DNA from: Paracoccaceae bacterium
GTDB taxonomy: Bacteria > Pseudomonadota > Alphaproteobacteria > Rhodobacterales > Rhodobacteraceae
Direction of reading: 5' to 3'
NCBI GenBank assembly: GCA_013214575.1
Contig: JABSSD010000078.1
Span: forward strand, 40,577 to 104,576
DNA: 64,000 bases
Of the stretch, positions 54,866-64,000 are shown in pieces. The notes below the pieces were generated by a model, which searched no databases, was not told the origin of the DNA, and was given only the letters and a program-made list of their open reading frames with translations. Positions within the stretch are counted from its first letter, which is position 1. Every line of letters starts with the position of its first letter. A program made the position numbers and the translations under genes.

Positions 54866-55660
54866 TTAGCGATCAATGCCTGCGCCCATAATGGCCAGCG
54901 ACTGTTGATAGACACTGGCGGCGTTCCACTGTTTAAGCACGACATAGTTTGGCTCTCCGGGTTGATATCCTTTGCCCGTCTTCCAGCCCTTCTTGCGCAG
55001 GTAATTGGCGGTTGAGGCCAAGGCGTCTGCCATATCATAGAAATCGACCCGGCCATCGCCGCCCCAATCGACACCATATATCAGCGCATTGCCGGGCAGA
55101 AACTGAGTATGGCCCAATTCTCCGTGTTTGGCGCCCCGGGTGGCCGCGGTTATGGCGCCCTGATCCACCAGCTTTAACGCGCCTATGGCATGGGGCAGAA
55201 AGAAGTCGGACCGCCGGCAGTCATAGGCCAGGGTGGTGATAGCGGGAACAATCTGACTGTCGCCCATAAAATGGCCAAAGGCGGTTTCCATGCCGTGAAT
55301 GGCGATCAGCACCCCGGCGGGGACGCCGTATTTCTTTTCCAGCGCGGCATAGAAGTCAGCATTGCGCGCTTTGCGTTTGCGCCCCTGGGCTATGATTGTG
55401 GTCGAGCCGCGAACCTCCATGAACTTCTCCAGCGTATAGCGGAAGCTCTTTTGGTTGCGGTCTGCGGATATCGTCCGGCTGGCGTATTGTGCGTTCTGCA
55501 GCGCCTGCAGCCCTGGCGTTTTCACGCCCGCCCGTCTGGCATCGTGGGCGAAATCATTTTTCCAGGCGGTAAATCCTGCCGCTGTGTTGCCACAGGGGGC
55601 AGCCAGGCCCGGCGCGGCGAGGCAGAGGCAGAACAGGGATGTTAACAGGGGCAAACGCAT
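54866..55660 (-). CDS. lytic murein transglycosylase (MltB-like)
   Basis: A 264-residue exported enzyme that cuts the glycan strands of peptidoglycan to form 1,6-anhydro ends. Signal peptide MRLPLLTSLFCLCLAAPGLAA. The catalytic Glu lies in AIHGMETAFGHFMGD; the substrate-site blocks THLGHTQFLPG-like (ELGHTQFLPGNALIYG), DMADALASTANYLRKKGW and PNYVVLKQWN are those of MltB. GTG 55675 is another possible start; the ATG at 55660 begins at the signal peptide. Confidence 0.88.
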   Translation of the reverse strand: MRLPLLTSLFCLCLAAPGLAAPCGNTAAGFTAWKNDFAHDARRAGVKTPGLQALQNAQYASRTISADRNQKSFRYTLEKFMEVRGSTTIIAQGRKRKARNADFYAALEKKYGVPAGVLIAIHGMETAFGHFMGDSQIVPAITTLAYDCRRSDFFLPHAIGALKLVDQGAITAATRGAKHGELGHTQFLPGNALIYGVDWGGDGRVDFYDMADALASTANYLRKKGWKTGKGYQPGEPNYVVLKQWNAASVYQQSLAIMGAGIDR

Positions 55661-55753
55661 AAAACCGGCTTTCACTAAAATGGACTCTGTTGAGCCTAGT
55701 GCCCCGAGCCCGAAAAACCATGGGAATTATGGCCAGACGACCGCCACCGGGAT

Positions 55754-57004
55754 TTAGTCAAAGGCCGTCGCGGCAGACAGCGCCAGACCGTCGGCAACAG
55801 CCGTCATCGCATTTTCCTTGTGGATCCTGGCCTCCGGGCAAAGCTGAGACATCCTGTGTTCGATCACTGTCATCAGCGACGAGCCGCCGACCAGAACAAC
55901 CCTGTCGACCTGATCCGCGCGAATACCTGCCAGAGTCAGGGTTTCAGCGGCGCCAGCGGCGATCTCATCCACCTGGGTTGCCAGCGAGTCCTGTACCATG
56001 GCCACGCTCAAGGGCACCATCAGGCCGCGCTCCAGGTCCTTTAGATCAATGCGCGGCGCCGGGTGGTCGGGCTGGTTGCTTTGGATTTTTCCGTGTTCCA
56101 CCGCAAAGGCAATATCGTGGCCCAACTCGTCTTCCAGCACCGTGACCAGCCGCGCTAGTTTTGTGGGCTCGGCGGCATTTCTGGCCAGATCCTGCGCCTT
56201 GTGGCGACTATCGGCAGCATAGAGGAACGGGATCATCTGCCAGGTGGCCAGATCGTTGAAGATCCTGGCCGGGGCGGGCAGGGTGCCCAGACCAAAGGCA
56301 TTGCGGATGGCGCTGCCACGCCCCAGCAGTGGCATCACATGATCAATGCTCAGGCGGCGGTCAAAATCGGTGCCGCCGACGCGCAGACCATAGCTGGCCA
56401 GAATTTCGGTCTCACCGCTGTCGCGTTGACGAAACAGCGAGAAATCCGAGGTGCCGCCACCGATGTCGACGATCAGCCCGATGCCCTTATCCGGGATGGT
56501 TGCACGGGCGGCGGCTTCGGGTTCATACATGAAGCGCACGTCCTGAAACCCGGCCGCCAGATAGCAGTCGCGCAGATCAATCTCGGCCTGGGCGTTGCGG
56601 GCGTCGTCGCGGCTGTGAAACCGCACCGGACGGCCCGACAGCGCATGGGTGAATTCCTGATAGGTGGCGGCCTCGGCCCGGACCTTTATTTCCCGCAGAA
56701 AGCGGCCGATGATTTCGATGAAATTGATACGTTCGCCGTTCAGCCGCCGCTCCTCCCGCAACAGCGGCGTCCCCAGCAGGCTTTTGAGGGCCCGCATGAA
56801 GCGGCCTTCCTCGCCCGCGATCAGGGCCTGGGTGGCGCTGGCGCCAATCCGCATCCGGCGCGGCTGGTCCTCAAAGAAAACAGCCGTCGGCAGAGTGGTC
56901 TGGCCGGGCTCCAGCTCCACCAGCCAGGGGCGGCCCGCCACCGCAATCCCGGCGGCGGAATTGGAGGTGCCAAAGTCTATGCCTAGGGTATTTGGGGCGG
57001 GCAT
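55754..57004 (-). CDS. Hsp70 family ATPase, YegD-like
   Basis: A 416-residue actin-like/Hsp70-fold ATPase without the substrate-binding lid. Seen: GIDFGTSNSAAGIAV (phosphate 1), DIGGGTSDFSLF (phosphate 2), VVLVGGSSLM (adenosine). YegD-like proteins are relatives of DnaK with unknown substrates. No co-chaperone gene lies nearby. The start ATG 57004 gives the conserved PAPNTLGIDFGTSNS beginning. Runs in the same direction as the TPR-sulfotransferase. Confidence 0.92.
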   Translation of the reverse strand: MPAPNTLGIDFGTSNSAAGIAVAGRPWLVELEPGQTTLPTAVFFEDQPRRMRIGASATQALIAGEEGRFMRALKSLLGTPLLREERRLNGERINFIEIIGRFLREIKVRAEAATYQEFTHALSGRPVRFHSRDDARNAQAEIDLRDCYLAAGFQDVRFMYEPEAAARATIPDKGIGLIVDIGGGTSDFSLFRQRDSGETEILASYGLRVGGTDFDRRLSIDHVMPLLGRGSAIRNAFGLGTLPAPARIFNDLATWQMIPFLYAADSRHKAQDLARNAAEPTKLARLVTVLEDELGHDIAFAVEHGKIQSNQPDHPAPRIDLKDLERGLMVPLSVAMVQDSLATQVDEIAAGAAETLTLAGIRADQVDRVVLVGGSSLMTVIEHRMSQLCPEARIHKENAMTAVADGLALSAATAFD

Positions 57005-57099
57005 GGCCGACTCCTGAAAAAGGACAGAGCTGGCGTCGCTATCACGTCAATTGGCAAACCAAAATACCCAGATGAGCAACTTGTCAGGAATAATCCGAA

Positions 57100-58842
57100 T
57101 TAACGGATCTCAGGCCAGAGATTTGGATCGAGTTCAGCGACAAAGGGCGCCAGCATTTCCTCATACTTGACCCATTTGCGGACGGAGCGGCTGTGAACCG
57201 GCTGGCGGACCTGGTGCAGGCTCATGGTTCGAACCTGACCCGCATGTTTATGAGGCTGGGCCATCGAGGGCGTCCAGTCGAGCCCGCAGTGTTCGGCAAT
57301 GTTTTTGGTGGAGGTTTCGATGTCGGTGACAAGGTCCTCATACGGAAGGTCGAGAATTTCCCCCGGCATGATCTTATGCCAGTGGGCCATAATTTCGGCA
57401 TACAGGTTAAATTTATGGGCCATCGCTTTCAGGTCATATGAATAGGTAATAGCCCCAGATTTGAAATGCCCTTGCCACTGAGACAGGGCCACATCACGCG
57501 GGTCGCGGCGCAGATTGATGAAACGGGCATTTCCAAAAGCGGATTTCAAAGCGCCAATATAACGATGGTTTTCGGGCATCTTGTCAACGTAGGCCCGCGT
57601 GCCCGCAGGCAAGGGTGGGAGGTTTTCCTGTTGTCGATCCGCAAGCTCTTTCAGTTCACTTGGGCCGAGTGGAAGGTCATTTAAAAAGGCAAGGGTCAGT
57701 GCCTTCGAAATCTTGCGTTCCCCCAAAGGAATCACGTCTGGGTGCGCTCCAAGTGTGACCTCGGTCAGCGTCGTGCCTGAACGGGGAAGTCCAACAACAT
57801 AAATCGGCCTTGGGTCAGGGAGGTCTTGGTTTTCAGCCCGCACGGGTCCCGAATATCGGGAAATGATTTTCTTATGTGTCTCCGCTTCTTTAACAGAATT
57901 ATAGGGAGTTTCTTTGGCGACCTCACGGTTTGCTTGCGCATAGTAATGTTCTGCGGACGAATTTTCGCCAGCTTGGCGGTCGATGTGGGCCATGGCAAAT
58001 TTTAGACGTGTTCGATTCGGGTCTTCTGGCGACGCGCTGGCCAATGCCTTGAGCGCAGTGTTCCGAAGCTCGGCATTCTGTTCTTTGGTTTGGAATTGAG
58101 ACAATTGCTCCATCGTACCGTAACTTGTGGGAGAGATTTCCAGGACGTTTAAACAAACGGAACGGGCTTCAGACTGCTGCCCCATGGTCAAAAGCTGAGT
58201 TGCCAGAGGTATCAGGGCTTTAATATTTTGTGGAGCCAAAGTTGCAGCCTTCTGACGTAAGGAGAGGGCTTCGTCGGTTATGCATTGGTATGACAAAAGG
58301 CTAGCAGTTAGCTCCAGCAAGTCGATGCTGGACGGAGATATCTTGAGAGCGTTACGACCCGATTCTAAGGCTGCAGATATGCAGTCTGACCTTTCCAAAG
58401 CATCGGCAAGGAGCTTCTGGGCATCTTCGTTCTGGGGATCTATCTCTAGGGCTCTTGCCGCGTCCTTTTGGGCATTTTCATCATCCCCGAGATTGCGTCT
58501 GGCGAGGGCAATGTGGCGCCATGATTCGCCATCTTGAGGATCGTTTTGAACCGCCTTGGTCAGAACCTTTATGGCCTTCTCATTTTGATTGATTGAAACG
58601 AGTGCCATGCCCAGATTGCGTCTTGCATCGTGGAAGTTTGGGTCCAAGGACAGGGCCTTTTGATACAGCGGAACTGCCTCACGCTTTTTATCCATGGTGC
58701 ACAGGCATACAGCTGCAATGTTTAGAAAAAATGGATGCTTTTTGTGCCGTCGCATTCCGGCGCGCGCGGATTTGAGGGCGACTTTGTACCGTCCTTGCTT
58801 GGCCAGGTCCAATGTTAACTGTATATCTGTAATTAGAGTCAT
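57100..58842 (-). CDS. TPR-repeat sulfotransferase
   Basis: A 580-residue protein with many TPR-like helical repeats (about residues 1-310) followed by a sulfotransferase domain. The PAPS phosphate loop reads GLPRSGTTLTE (residues 353-358 for PRSGTT), and the 3'-phosphate region NLRRDPRDVALSQW follows. Such proteins sulfate tyrosine, carbohydrate or unknown acceptors; the acceptor here is unknown. No signal peptide. Composition is lower in GC than the neighbours; a run of nine C on the coding strand lies 19 bases before the ATG (58842), next to the ribosome site AGGGATGACGC. Confidence 0.88.
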   Translation of the reverse strand: MTLITDIQLTLDLAKQGRYKVALKSARAGMRRHKKHPFFLNIAAVCLCTMDKKREAVPLYQKALSLDPNFHDARRNLGMALVSINQNEKAIKVLTKAVQNDPQDGESWRHIALARRNLGDDENAQKDAARALEIDPQNEDAQKLLADALERSDCISAALESGRNALKISPSSIDLLELTASLLSYQCITDEALSLRQKAATLAPQNIKALIPLATQLLTMGQQSEARSVCLNVLEISPTSYGTMEQLSQFQTKEQNAELRNTALKALASASPEDPNRTRLKFAMAHIDRQAGENSSAEHYYAQANREVAKETPYNSVKEAETHKKIISRYSGPVRAENQDLPDPRPIYVVGLPRSGTTLTEVTLGAHPDVIPLGERKISKALTLAFLNDLPLGPSELKELADRQQENLPPLPAGTRAYVDKMPENHRYIGALKSAFGNARFINLRRDPRDVALSQWQGHFKSGAITYSYDLKAMAHKFNLYAEIMAHWHKIMPGEILDLPYEDLVTDIETSTKNIAEHCGLDWTPSMAQPHKHAGQVRTMSLHQVRQPVHSRSVRKWVKYEEMLAPFVAELDPNLWPEIR

Positions 58843-58860
58843 GCGTCATCCCTGAGCTAT

Positions 58861-58869
58861 GGGGGGGGG
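58861..58869. repeat. G9/C9 homopolymer tract
   Basis: Nine G in a row, equal to C9 on the coding strand of the TPR-sulfotransferase, 19-27 bases before its start codon. Prone to slipped-strand length change. Confidence 0.85.
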
Positions 58870-58925
58870 AATTGCAAGTTGGGAAATGCCTGTACCGCGA
58901 GTTGAGGCATGCGCTGTTTCGTCAC

Positions 58926-58956
58926 AAAAAAAATGGGCGCCCCGAGGGACGCCCAT
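58926..58956 (-). terminator. intrinsic terminator after glnA
   Basis: On the minus strand ATGGGCG and CGCCCAT arms (58950-58956 and 58933-58939) flank a GC-rich loop and are followed by T7 (58932-58926). It lies about 25 bases past the glnA stop. Confidence 0.86.
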
Positions 58957-58979
58957 CAATGATTTTTGCACCATCCAGC

Positions 58980-60386
58980 TTAGCAGCTGTAGTACATGCC
59001 GAACTCAACCGGGTGTGGCGTGTGCTCGAACAGTTCGACCTCTTCCATCTTGAGGGCAATATAGCTTTCGATCTGGTCCTTGGTGAACACGTCGCCCTGC
59101 AACAGGAAGTCGTGGTCCGAAGCCAGGCAGTCCAGAGCTTCACGCAGCGAGCCACAGACTGTTGGGATACCTTCCAGCTCTTCTGCGGGCAGGTCGTACA
59201 GGTTCTTGTCCATGGCTTCGCCAGGGTTGATCTTGTTCTTGATGCCGTCCAGGCCAGCCATCAGCAGGGCGGAAAAGCACAGGTAGGGGTTGGCAGCCGG
59301 ATCCGGGAATCGCGCTTCGACGCGCTTGGCCTTGGGCGACTCGGTCCATGGGATACGAATACAGCCCGACCGGTTCTGAGCCGAATAGGCGCGCAGAACG
59401 GGGGCCTCAAAGCCTGGGATCAGACGTTTGTAGCTGTTGGTCGCCGGGTTGGTAAAGGCGTTCAGGGTTTTTGCGTGCTTCAGGATGCCGCCAATGTACC
59501 ACAGGGCCTCGTCCGACAGATCCGCATATTTGTCGCCCGCGAACAGCGGCTTGCCGTCTTTCCAGATCGACATGTTCACATGCATGCCGGTGCCGTTGTC
59601 GCCATAGATCGGCTTGGGCATGAAGGTCGCGGTTTTGCCATAGGCATGGGCCACGTTGTGGACCACGTATTTGTATTTCTGCAGCTCGTCGGCCTGTTTG
59701 GTCAGGCTGTCAAAGACTAGGCCCAATTCGTGCTGACAGGAGGCGACCTCGTGGTGATGCTTGTCAACTTTCATGCCCAGACGTTTCATGGTCGACAGCA
59801 TTTCAGAGCGCAGGTCCTGGGTTTCGTCGATCGGGTTGACCGGGAAATAGCCGCCCTTGAGACCGGGACGGTGGCCCATGTTGCCCATTTCATACTGGGT
59901 ATCGGTGTTCCACGAGGCGTCGGAGGCATCGACCTCATAGGACACTTTGTTGATCGTGTTGCTGAAGCGCACATCGTCAAACAGGAAGAATTCAGCTTCG
60001 GGACCCATATAGGCCACATCACCGATGCCGGAAGATTTCAGGTAGGCTTCGGCTTTCTGGGCGGTGCCGCGCGGGTCACGCGCATAGGCTTCGCCGGTAT
60101 CGGGCTCAACTACCGAGCAATGAATGCACAGTGTTTTCTCGGCATAAAACGGATCGATATAGGCACTGTCGGTGTCCATGATCAGTTTCATGTCCGAGTT
60201 TTCGATCGATTTCCAGCCTTCGATTGACGAGCCATCGAACATAAGACCGTCTTCGATGAAGTCTTCGTCAACCATATCCACGTCGACTGTCACGTGCTGC
60301 AACTTGCCGCGAACGTCGGTGAACCGGATATCAACATAAGCGACATCTTCGTCTTTGAGTGTCTTGAGAATTGCGTCTGCGCTCAT
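58980..60386 (-). CDS. glnA: glutamine synthetase type I
   Basis: Makes glutamine from glutamate, ammonia and ATP; works as a dodecamer. 468 residues, full length. Seen: [10 protein letters not shown] (beta-Asp/Ser region), [11 protein letters not shown], the metal and ATP segment [21 protein letters not shown] and the adenylylation site Tyr397 in KNLYDLP, so the enzyme should be switched by GlnE. GlnB lies directly upstream in the same direction (48 bp gap), the classic glnB-glnA operon of alphaproteobacteria. No clear NtrC or sigma-54 box could be assigned. Confidence 0.97.
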   Translation of the reverse strand: MSADAILKTLKDEDVAYVDIRFTDVRGKLQHVTVDVDMVDEDFIEDGLMFDGSSIEGWKSIENSDMKLIMDTDSAYIDPFYAEKTLCIHCSVVEPDTGEAYARDPRGTAQKAEAYLKSSGIGDVAYMGPEAEFFLFDDVRFSNTINKVSYEVDASDASWNTDTQYEMGNMGHRPGLKGGYFPVNPIDETQDLRSEMLSTMKRLGMKVDKHHHEVASCQHELGLVFDSLTKQADELQKYKYVVHNVAHAYGKTATFMPKPIYGDNGTGMHVNMSIWKDGKPLFAGDKYADLSDEALWYIGGILKHAKTLNAFTNPATNSYKRLIPGFEAPVLRAYSAQNRSGCIRIPWTESPKAKRVEARFPDPAANPYLCFSALLMAGLDGIKNKINPGEAMDKNLYDLPAEELEGIPTVCGSLREALDCLASDHDFLLQGDVFTKDQIESYIALKMEEVELFEHTPHPVEFGMYYSC

Positions 60387-60434
60387 TCCCTTAGTCCTTC
60401 TGATTGGATGATCTGTGTAGATGAATGCTGTGCG

Positions 60435-60806
<372 letters not shown>

Positions 60807-60944
60807 TCAGATCACTTCTTATTAGGAACAGCAATGTATACCGAGCCATGAGTGCGGAAAACTGTATTCGCGCGGCGCATAAATGCCCGTTTTGTCAGCG
60901 ATACGCCTATTTTTTACGCAAAACTGAATCGATGAGGCCCCGAG

Positions 60945-62570
60945 ATGACTGAACTGCTAACCGCTGCCCAGATGCGGGCCATTGAACAGGCCGCGATCGA
61001 GTCTGGTGAGGTGACCGGGCTGGAGCTGATGGAACGGGCCGGGCGGGGGGTGGTTGAGGCCATTTTTGAGCAATGGCCAGAGTTGGGTTCGTACGCTTCG
61101 GAGCGAGGGGCCAGCCCCTCGCGCTCCCCGGGATATTTAGAGCCAGATGAAAGGGATCCGCTGCGCGCAGTGGTGCTGTGCGGGCCGGGTAACAATGGCG
61201 GTGACGGCTTTGTGGTGGCGCGACTGCTGAAAGAGCGCGGCTGGGAGGTGGCGGTGTTTCTGTCTGGCGATGCCGGGAAATTGCCGCCGGATGCCAAAGT
61301 GAATTGTGAGCGATGGGAAAGGCTGGGGGATGTACATCCCTTTGAGGATTTTCAGCCTCCGCTCGGGGCACCGGCGTCGCTCTATGTGGATGCGTTATTT
61401 GGGACAGGGTTGAGCCGACCGCTTGGCGCGCTTTACCGTGAGCTCTGCGGGGCGGCGGGGGCGGAGATCGGCCGTCCTCGCTGGGTGGCAGTGGATGTTG
61501 TGTCGGGGGTCTGTTCCGACAGTGGGTTTGTGCTGCGTGACGCGGCAGAACAAGGCCGCCCGTCATCGCCGCCTAATCCGGCAATTGAAGCCGAACTGAC
61601 AGTGACTTTTCACAGAGCTAAACTGGGGCATTATCTTGCTGCCGGGGCCTCGAGTTGCGGTAAAATTGTTGTCAAGGATATCGGGCTTTCAAGCGGTGAT
61701 GAGCGGAAGGGGGGGGTGGCGCTTACCACTCCAATCTTATGCGGGAAAAATGGAGCAAGCCACAAGTACACCCATGGCCACGCGCTGGTCCTGTCCGGTG
61801 GCCATGGAAGCACCGGCGCTGCTCGTCTGGCGGCGCGCGGGGCTTTGCGCATTGGGGCCGGGCTGGTCACATTGGGATCACCGCGCTCGGCAATGTTTGA
61901 GAATGCAGTCAACCTGACCGCAGTTATGGTGCGGCAAATCGACGGAGCGCCGGGGCTGGCAGAATTGCTTGAGGATGCGCGCTATAACGCTTTGTGTGTC
62001 GGGCCTGGAATGGGGATTCGGGCCGACACCCAGGCACTGGTTCTGGCGGTGCTAAAGGAAAGGCGGCCGACCGTTTTGGATGCGGATGCATTGACCCGGT
62101 TCAGCGTCAAGCCGACAGTGCTGTTTGAGATGCTGCACGAGGACTGCGTGATCACCCCACATGGGGGCGAGTTTGCCCGGTTGTTTCCGGATATTGCCGA
62201 GAGGCTGGATGCGCCTGCGACCGCGGGCCCGGCCTATTCCAAGGTCGATGCAACCCGGGAGGCCGCGGAGCGCGCCGGATGTGTGGTGCTGTTCAAGGGG
62301 GCGGATACGGTCATCGCCGCGCCGGATGGGCGCTGTTCTATCAATTCGGCGCAATACCAACGGTCGGCGCCCTGGTTGGCCACCGCCGGGTCGGGGGATG
62401 TTTTGGCAGGATTTATCACCGGCATGATGGCGCGCGGATTTGCGCCGATGCAGGCGGCAGAAACGGCGGCCTGGCTGCATGTGGAATGTGCGCGCAAATT
62501 TGGCCCCGGTCTAATCGCCGAGGACCTGGCAGAGCAGTTGCCAGCGGTGTTCCGGGATCTGGGCCTTTAG
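60945..62570 (+). CDS. nnr: bifunctional NAD(P)HX epimerase / dehydratase
   Basis: Repairs hydrated NADH/NADPH. The 541-residue protein has an N-terminal YjeF epimerase domain (LTAAQMRAIEQAAI, VVLCGPGNNGGDGFVVARLL, KIVVKDIGLS) and a C-terminal ribokinase-like dehydratase domain (ALVLSGGHGSTGAARLAARG, VLDADALTRF, CVITPHGGEFARLF, WLATAGSGDVLAGFITGMMA). At about residues 48-68 an extra peptide (SERGASPSRSPGYLEP) is coded by a palindromic repeat; it lies just before the GPGNNGGDG motif. Also VDVVSG replaces the usual VDxPSG. The stop overlaps the stop of the convergent Hint gene by 3-4 bases. Confidence 0.94.
   Translation: MTELLTAAQMRAIEQAAIESGEVTGLELMERAGRGVVEAIFEQWPELGSYASERGASPSRSPGYLEPDERDPLRAVVLCGPGNNGGDGFVVARLLKERGWEVAVFLSGDAGKLPPDAKVNCERWERLGDVHPFEDFQPPLGAPASLYVDALFGTGLSRPLGALYRELCGAAGAEIGRPRWVAVDVVSGVCSDSGFVLRDAAEQGRPSSPPNPAIEAELTVTFHRAKLGHYLAAGASSCGKIVVKDIGLSSGDERKGGVALTTPILCGKNGASHKYTHGHALVLSGGHGSTGAARLAARGALRIGAGLVTLGSPRSAMFENAVNLTAVMVRQIDGAPGLAELLEDARYNALCVGPGMGIRADTQALVLAVLKERRPTVLDADALTRFSVKPTVLFEMLHEDCVITPHGGEFARLFPDIAERLDAPATAGPAYSKVDATREAAERAGCVVLFKGADTVIAAPDGRCSINSAQYQRSAPWLATAGSGDVLAGFITGMMARGFAPMQAAETAAWLHVECARKFGPGLIAEDLAEQLPAVFRDLGL
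61088..61154. repeat. palindromic repeat inside nnr
   Basis: Contains the palindrome GAGCGAGGGG-CCAG-CCCCTCG with a small bulge, then CGCTCCCCGGGATATTTAGA and AGCCAGATGAAAGG. Read on the minus strand it has the layout of the intergenic repeat after ftsY: CCTTTCATCTGGCTCTAAAT, then a C/G hairpin. It is in frame with nnr and carries no stop in that frame. Confidence 0.75.
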
Positions 62571-63088
62571 GCGGCCGGGCGCAAATCAACAGCGCCAACA
62601 GTGGAGCCCGCCACCTCTAACCCGCCTGCGTAAATCACCTGCGGGCGCTCCAGTTTCACCGAGTAGAGGTTGACATTCTGTTGGCCCAGATCGCGGATGA
62701 ACTCTCCGTCCACCAGAGACGAGGCGGACACAAGGGCCTGATCCAAGCCGAACAGGGCCTGTGCGCGCCAATCACGGATCAGGATCTGCTGGTCTGCGGG
62801 CAAAATTATATCGGTGTCGGGGCGGGTATCGCCCAGCGAACCGGCTGCAATTGATATGGCTTGCATCAGGACGCGATGACACGCCACATCCTGAACCCGC
62901 ACCAGCCCGGCGCCGCGGGTGATAATAAGGTGGCCGGCGCGGATGTCCTGCACCAAGACCTCGCCGCTGCGTGTCAACACAACCGTGTCCCGCAGTAGTC
63001 CGGTCATCGGGGTGGATACTGATGGTGAATGGCCCTTTTCCATACGCGGACTGATGTCCCGCGCAGGCCTGATGGACTGCGTTTTCAT
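62567..63088 (-). CDS. Hint-domain protein (hedgehog/intein-like), degenerate
   Basis: A 173-residue protein whose body matches the Hint fold of Rhodobacterales proteins: VVLTRSGEVLVQDIRAGHLIITR, an insert with DTDIILPADQQILIRDWRAQALFG, LVSASSLVDGEFI and IYAGGLEVAGS. The first residue of Hint domains that does the chemistry, a Cys or Ser, is not found at the expected place (GLLRDT where GFVAGT or CFAAGT is usual), so self-processing is unlikely. No signal peptide. Its 3' end overlaps nnr. Function unknown. Confidence 0.75.
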   Translation of the reverse strand: MKTQSIRPARDISPRMEKGHSPSVSTPMTGLLRDTVVLTRSGEVLVQDIRAGHLIITRGAGLVRVQDVACHRVLMQAISIAAGSLGDTRPDTDIILPADQQILIRDWRAQALFGLDQALVSASSLVDGEFIRDLGQQNVNLYSVKLERPQVIYAGGLEVAGSTVGAVDLRPAA

Positions 63089-63302
63089 TGCGTTCTCGCT
63101 CTGTCTGCCTCAGCGTTTTTCCCTCAGCCTGTGGCAAAAGCTTGATTCTGTCGCGGTTTTTTGTCGGCAAACGTAAACAAACCGTGAAATTTTCGGGTTT
63201 TGTTGCCGTCACGCCATAAATCCCGGAATTGTCGATTTGCCCTCGCATCCGGTGACAAGCTTTGCTATCAGCGCCACACGTTGGGACGTCCTGGCGTAGC
63301 GT

Positions 63303-63387
63303 GCGGGTGTGGCGGAACTGGTAGACGCACCAGATTTAGGTTCTGACGTCGCAAGACGTGGAGGTTCGAGTCCTCTCACCCGCACCA
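63303..63387 (+). tRNA. tRNA-Leu (anticodon UAG)
   Basis: An 85-nt tRNA gene with acceptor arms GCGGGTG / CACCCGC, a TTTAGGT anticodon loop (anticodon TAG, reads CUN codons), a long variable arm ACGTC-GCAA-GACGT as in class II tRNAs, a TTCGAGT T-loop and an encoded 3' CCA. It lies between the Hint gene and an IS110-type remnant. Confidence 0.97.
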
Positions 63388-63459
63388 ACCCTTCAAAACA
63401 TCGTAAGTAGCCAGAAACACAGGGAAATATTTTCTCTTTTTTTGGCAAGATAGCTCCAC

Positions 63460-64000
63460 TTACGGGGCTTTATCGCAAGTGCAGGTCACTGCCTTTAGTG
63501 ACGTGACGGTCATGCCCCAAGATTTGATCTGAGACCCGGCCATCGTTCGCATGAGCAAAGCGTTGGCGGCTGCGTACAACGTTGCGCGGACATCTCGGTC
63601 TCCAGCTTTCGATATCCGACCGGGGTTGTCATGCTCACCCGACTGATGCCGTCGCGGTGTCAGGCCAAAATGTGCGCCTACCGTGCGAGATCGTTTGAAG
63701 CGAGTGGGATCATCGACAGCGGCTTTGAAGGTCAATGAGGTAATCGGCCCGACGCCTGGAACGGTCATCATCCGCATACAAACTTCATCATGGCTGGCGG
63801 CGCGTTTGACACGCCGGTCCAGCTCCAGAAAATGCTGATACAGAACCAGACGCGCATCCAAGAGTGGCACCAAGGCATGGGTTAAGACATCGTCCATTTC
63901 GATCAGTGGTCGGACAATGCCATCAAAGCTGCCGTGCTGCACGGTCTTGGGCAGGCGGATGCCGAATATCTTCAGCAACCCACGCACTTCATTGGCCAGG
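63460..64000 (-). mobile_element. IS110-family transposase, C-terminal part, cut by window end
   Basis: The minus-strand frame is open from the right edge through GTG 63987 to TAA at 63460 and encodes the C-terminal half of an IS110/IS116/IS902-type transposase: MTVPGVGPITSLTFKAAV, VGAHFGLTPRRHQSGEHD and GDRDVRATLYAAANALL. The final residues (SLKAVTCTCDKAP) do not match the family end, where ARRLAV-like residues are expected, so the 3' end looks truncated or replaced. The 5' end is beyond the window. Confidence 0.85.

Noticed and set aside
63402..63463. CGTAAGT...ACTTACG inverted repeat after tRNA-Leu as an attachment site
   Set aside because: The arms are short and imperfect, no integrase is visible, and the tRNA end is not repeated within the window.

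Overview
The window is a stretch of a GC-rich alphaproteobacterial chromosome, almost certainly a marine Rhodobacterales (Roseobacter-group) bacterium. This rests on the compact gene order ftsY - EamA transporter - yciB, yajC - secD - secF - TSUP - Mth938-like - ccmABCDG, acnA and glnB - glnA; on a DMSP lyase gene (dddP) that keeps all six metal ligands; and on the interspersed palindromic repeats scattered between genes. No rRNA operon, CRISPR array, riboswitch, phage or plasmid module is visible. One tRNA gene, Leu(UAG), lies at 63303-63387.

Layout. Positions 1-2660 are an accessory patch: the end of an unrecognised gene, a small secreted protein, a decayed IS5/IS427-type insertion sequence and repeats. 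From 2662 to 30492 the content is mostly housekeeping: purD and xseA (divergent), a lysoplasmalogenase-like protein, ftsY, a transporter, yciB, a glutathione transferase, an L,D-transpeptidase, mmsA with a divergent LysR regulator, a CBS protein, coaD, a LysM protein, an ATM1-type exporter, an RND pump with its adaptor, a YfgM-like/BamB-like/Der cluster, a fatty acid desaturase and serS. A pentapeptide-repeat gene with a nested palindrome lies between serS and yajC. Then come secDF, the cytochrome c maturation operon ccmABCDG, an AT-rich deacetylase-like gene, acnA, an acyltransferase, a FliG-like gene, purB, small secreted proteins, an alpha/beta hydrolase-OsmC fusion, dddP, a lytic transglycosylase, an Hsp70-like protein, a TPR-sulfotransferase, glnA, glnB, the NAD(P)HX repair enzyme nnr, a Hint-domain protein, tRNA-Leu and the end of an IS110-type transposase cut by the window edge.

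Working themes. The genes cover purine synthesis (purD, purB), protein export (ftsY, yajC, secD, secF), envelope assembly and remodelling (BamB-like, LysM, L,D-transpeptidase, transglycosylase, acyltransferase), cytochrome c assembly (ccm), nitrogen control (glnB-glnA) and marine sulfur metabolism (dddP).

Most interesting signal. No new multi-gene system was found; the unusual material is at the scale of small repeats. The IS5-type transposase carries two copies, in opposite orientation, of one 40-bp element. Removing exactly 40 bp at each site restores the transposase reading frame, which points to a very small mobile or REP-like unit that inserts cleanly. A different palindromic repeat sits in frame inside nnr and adds about 20 residues to the protein.
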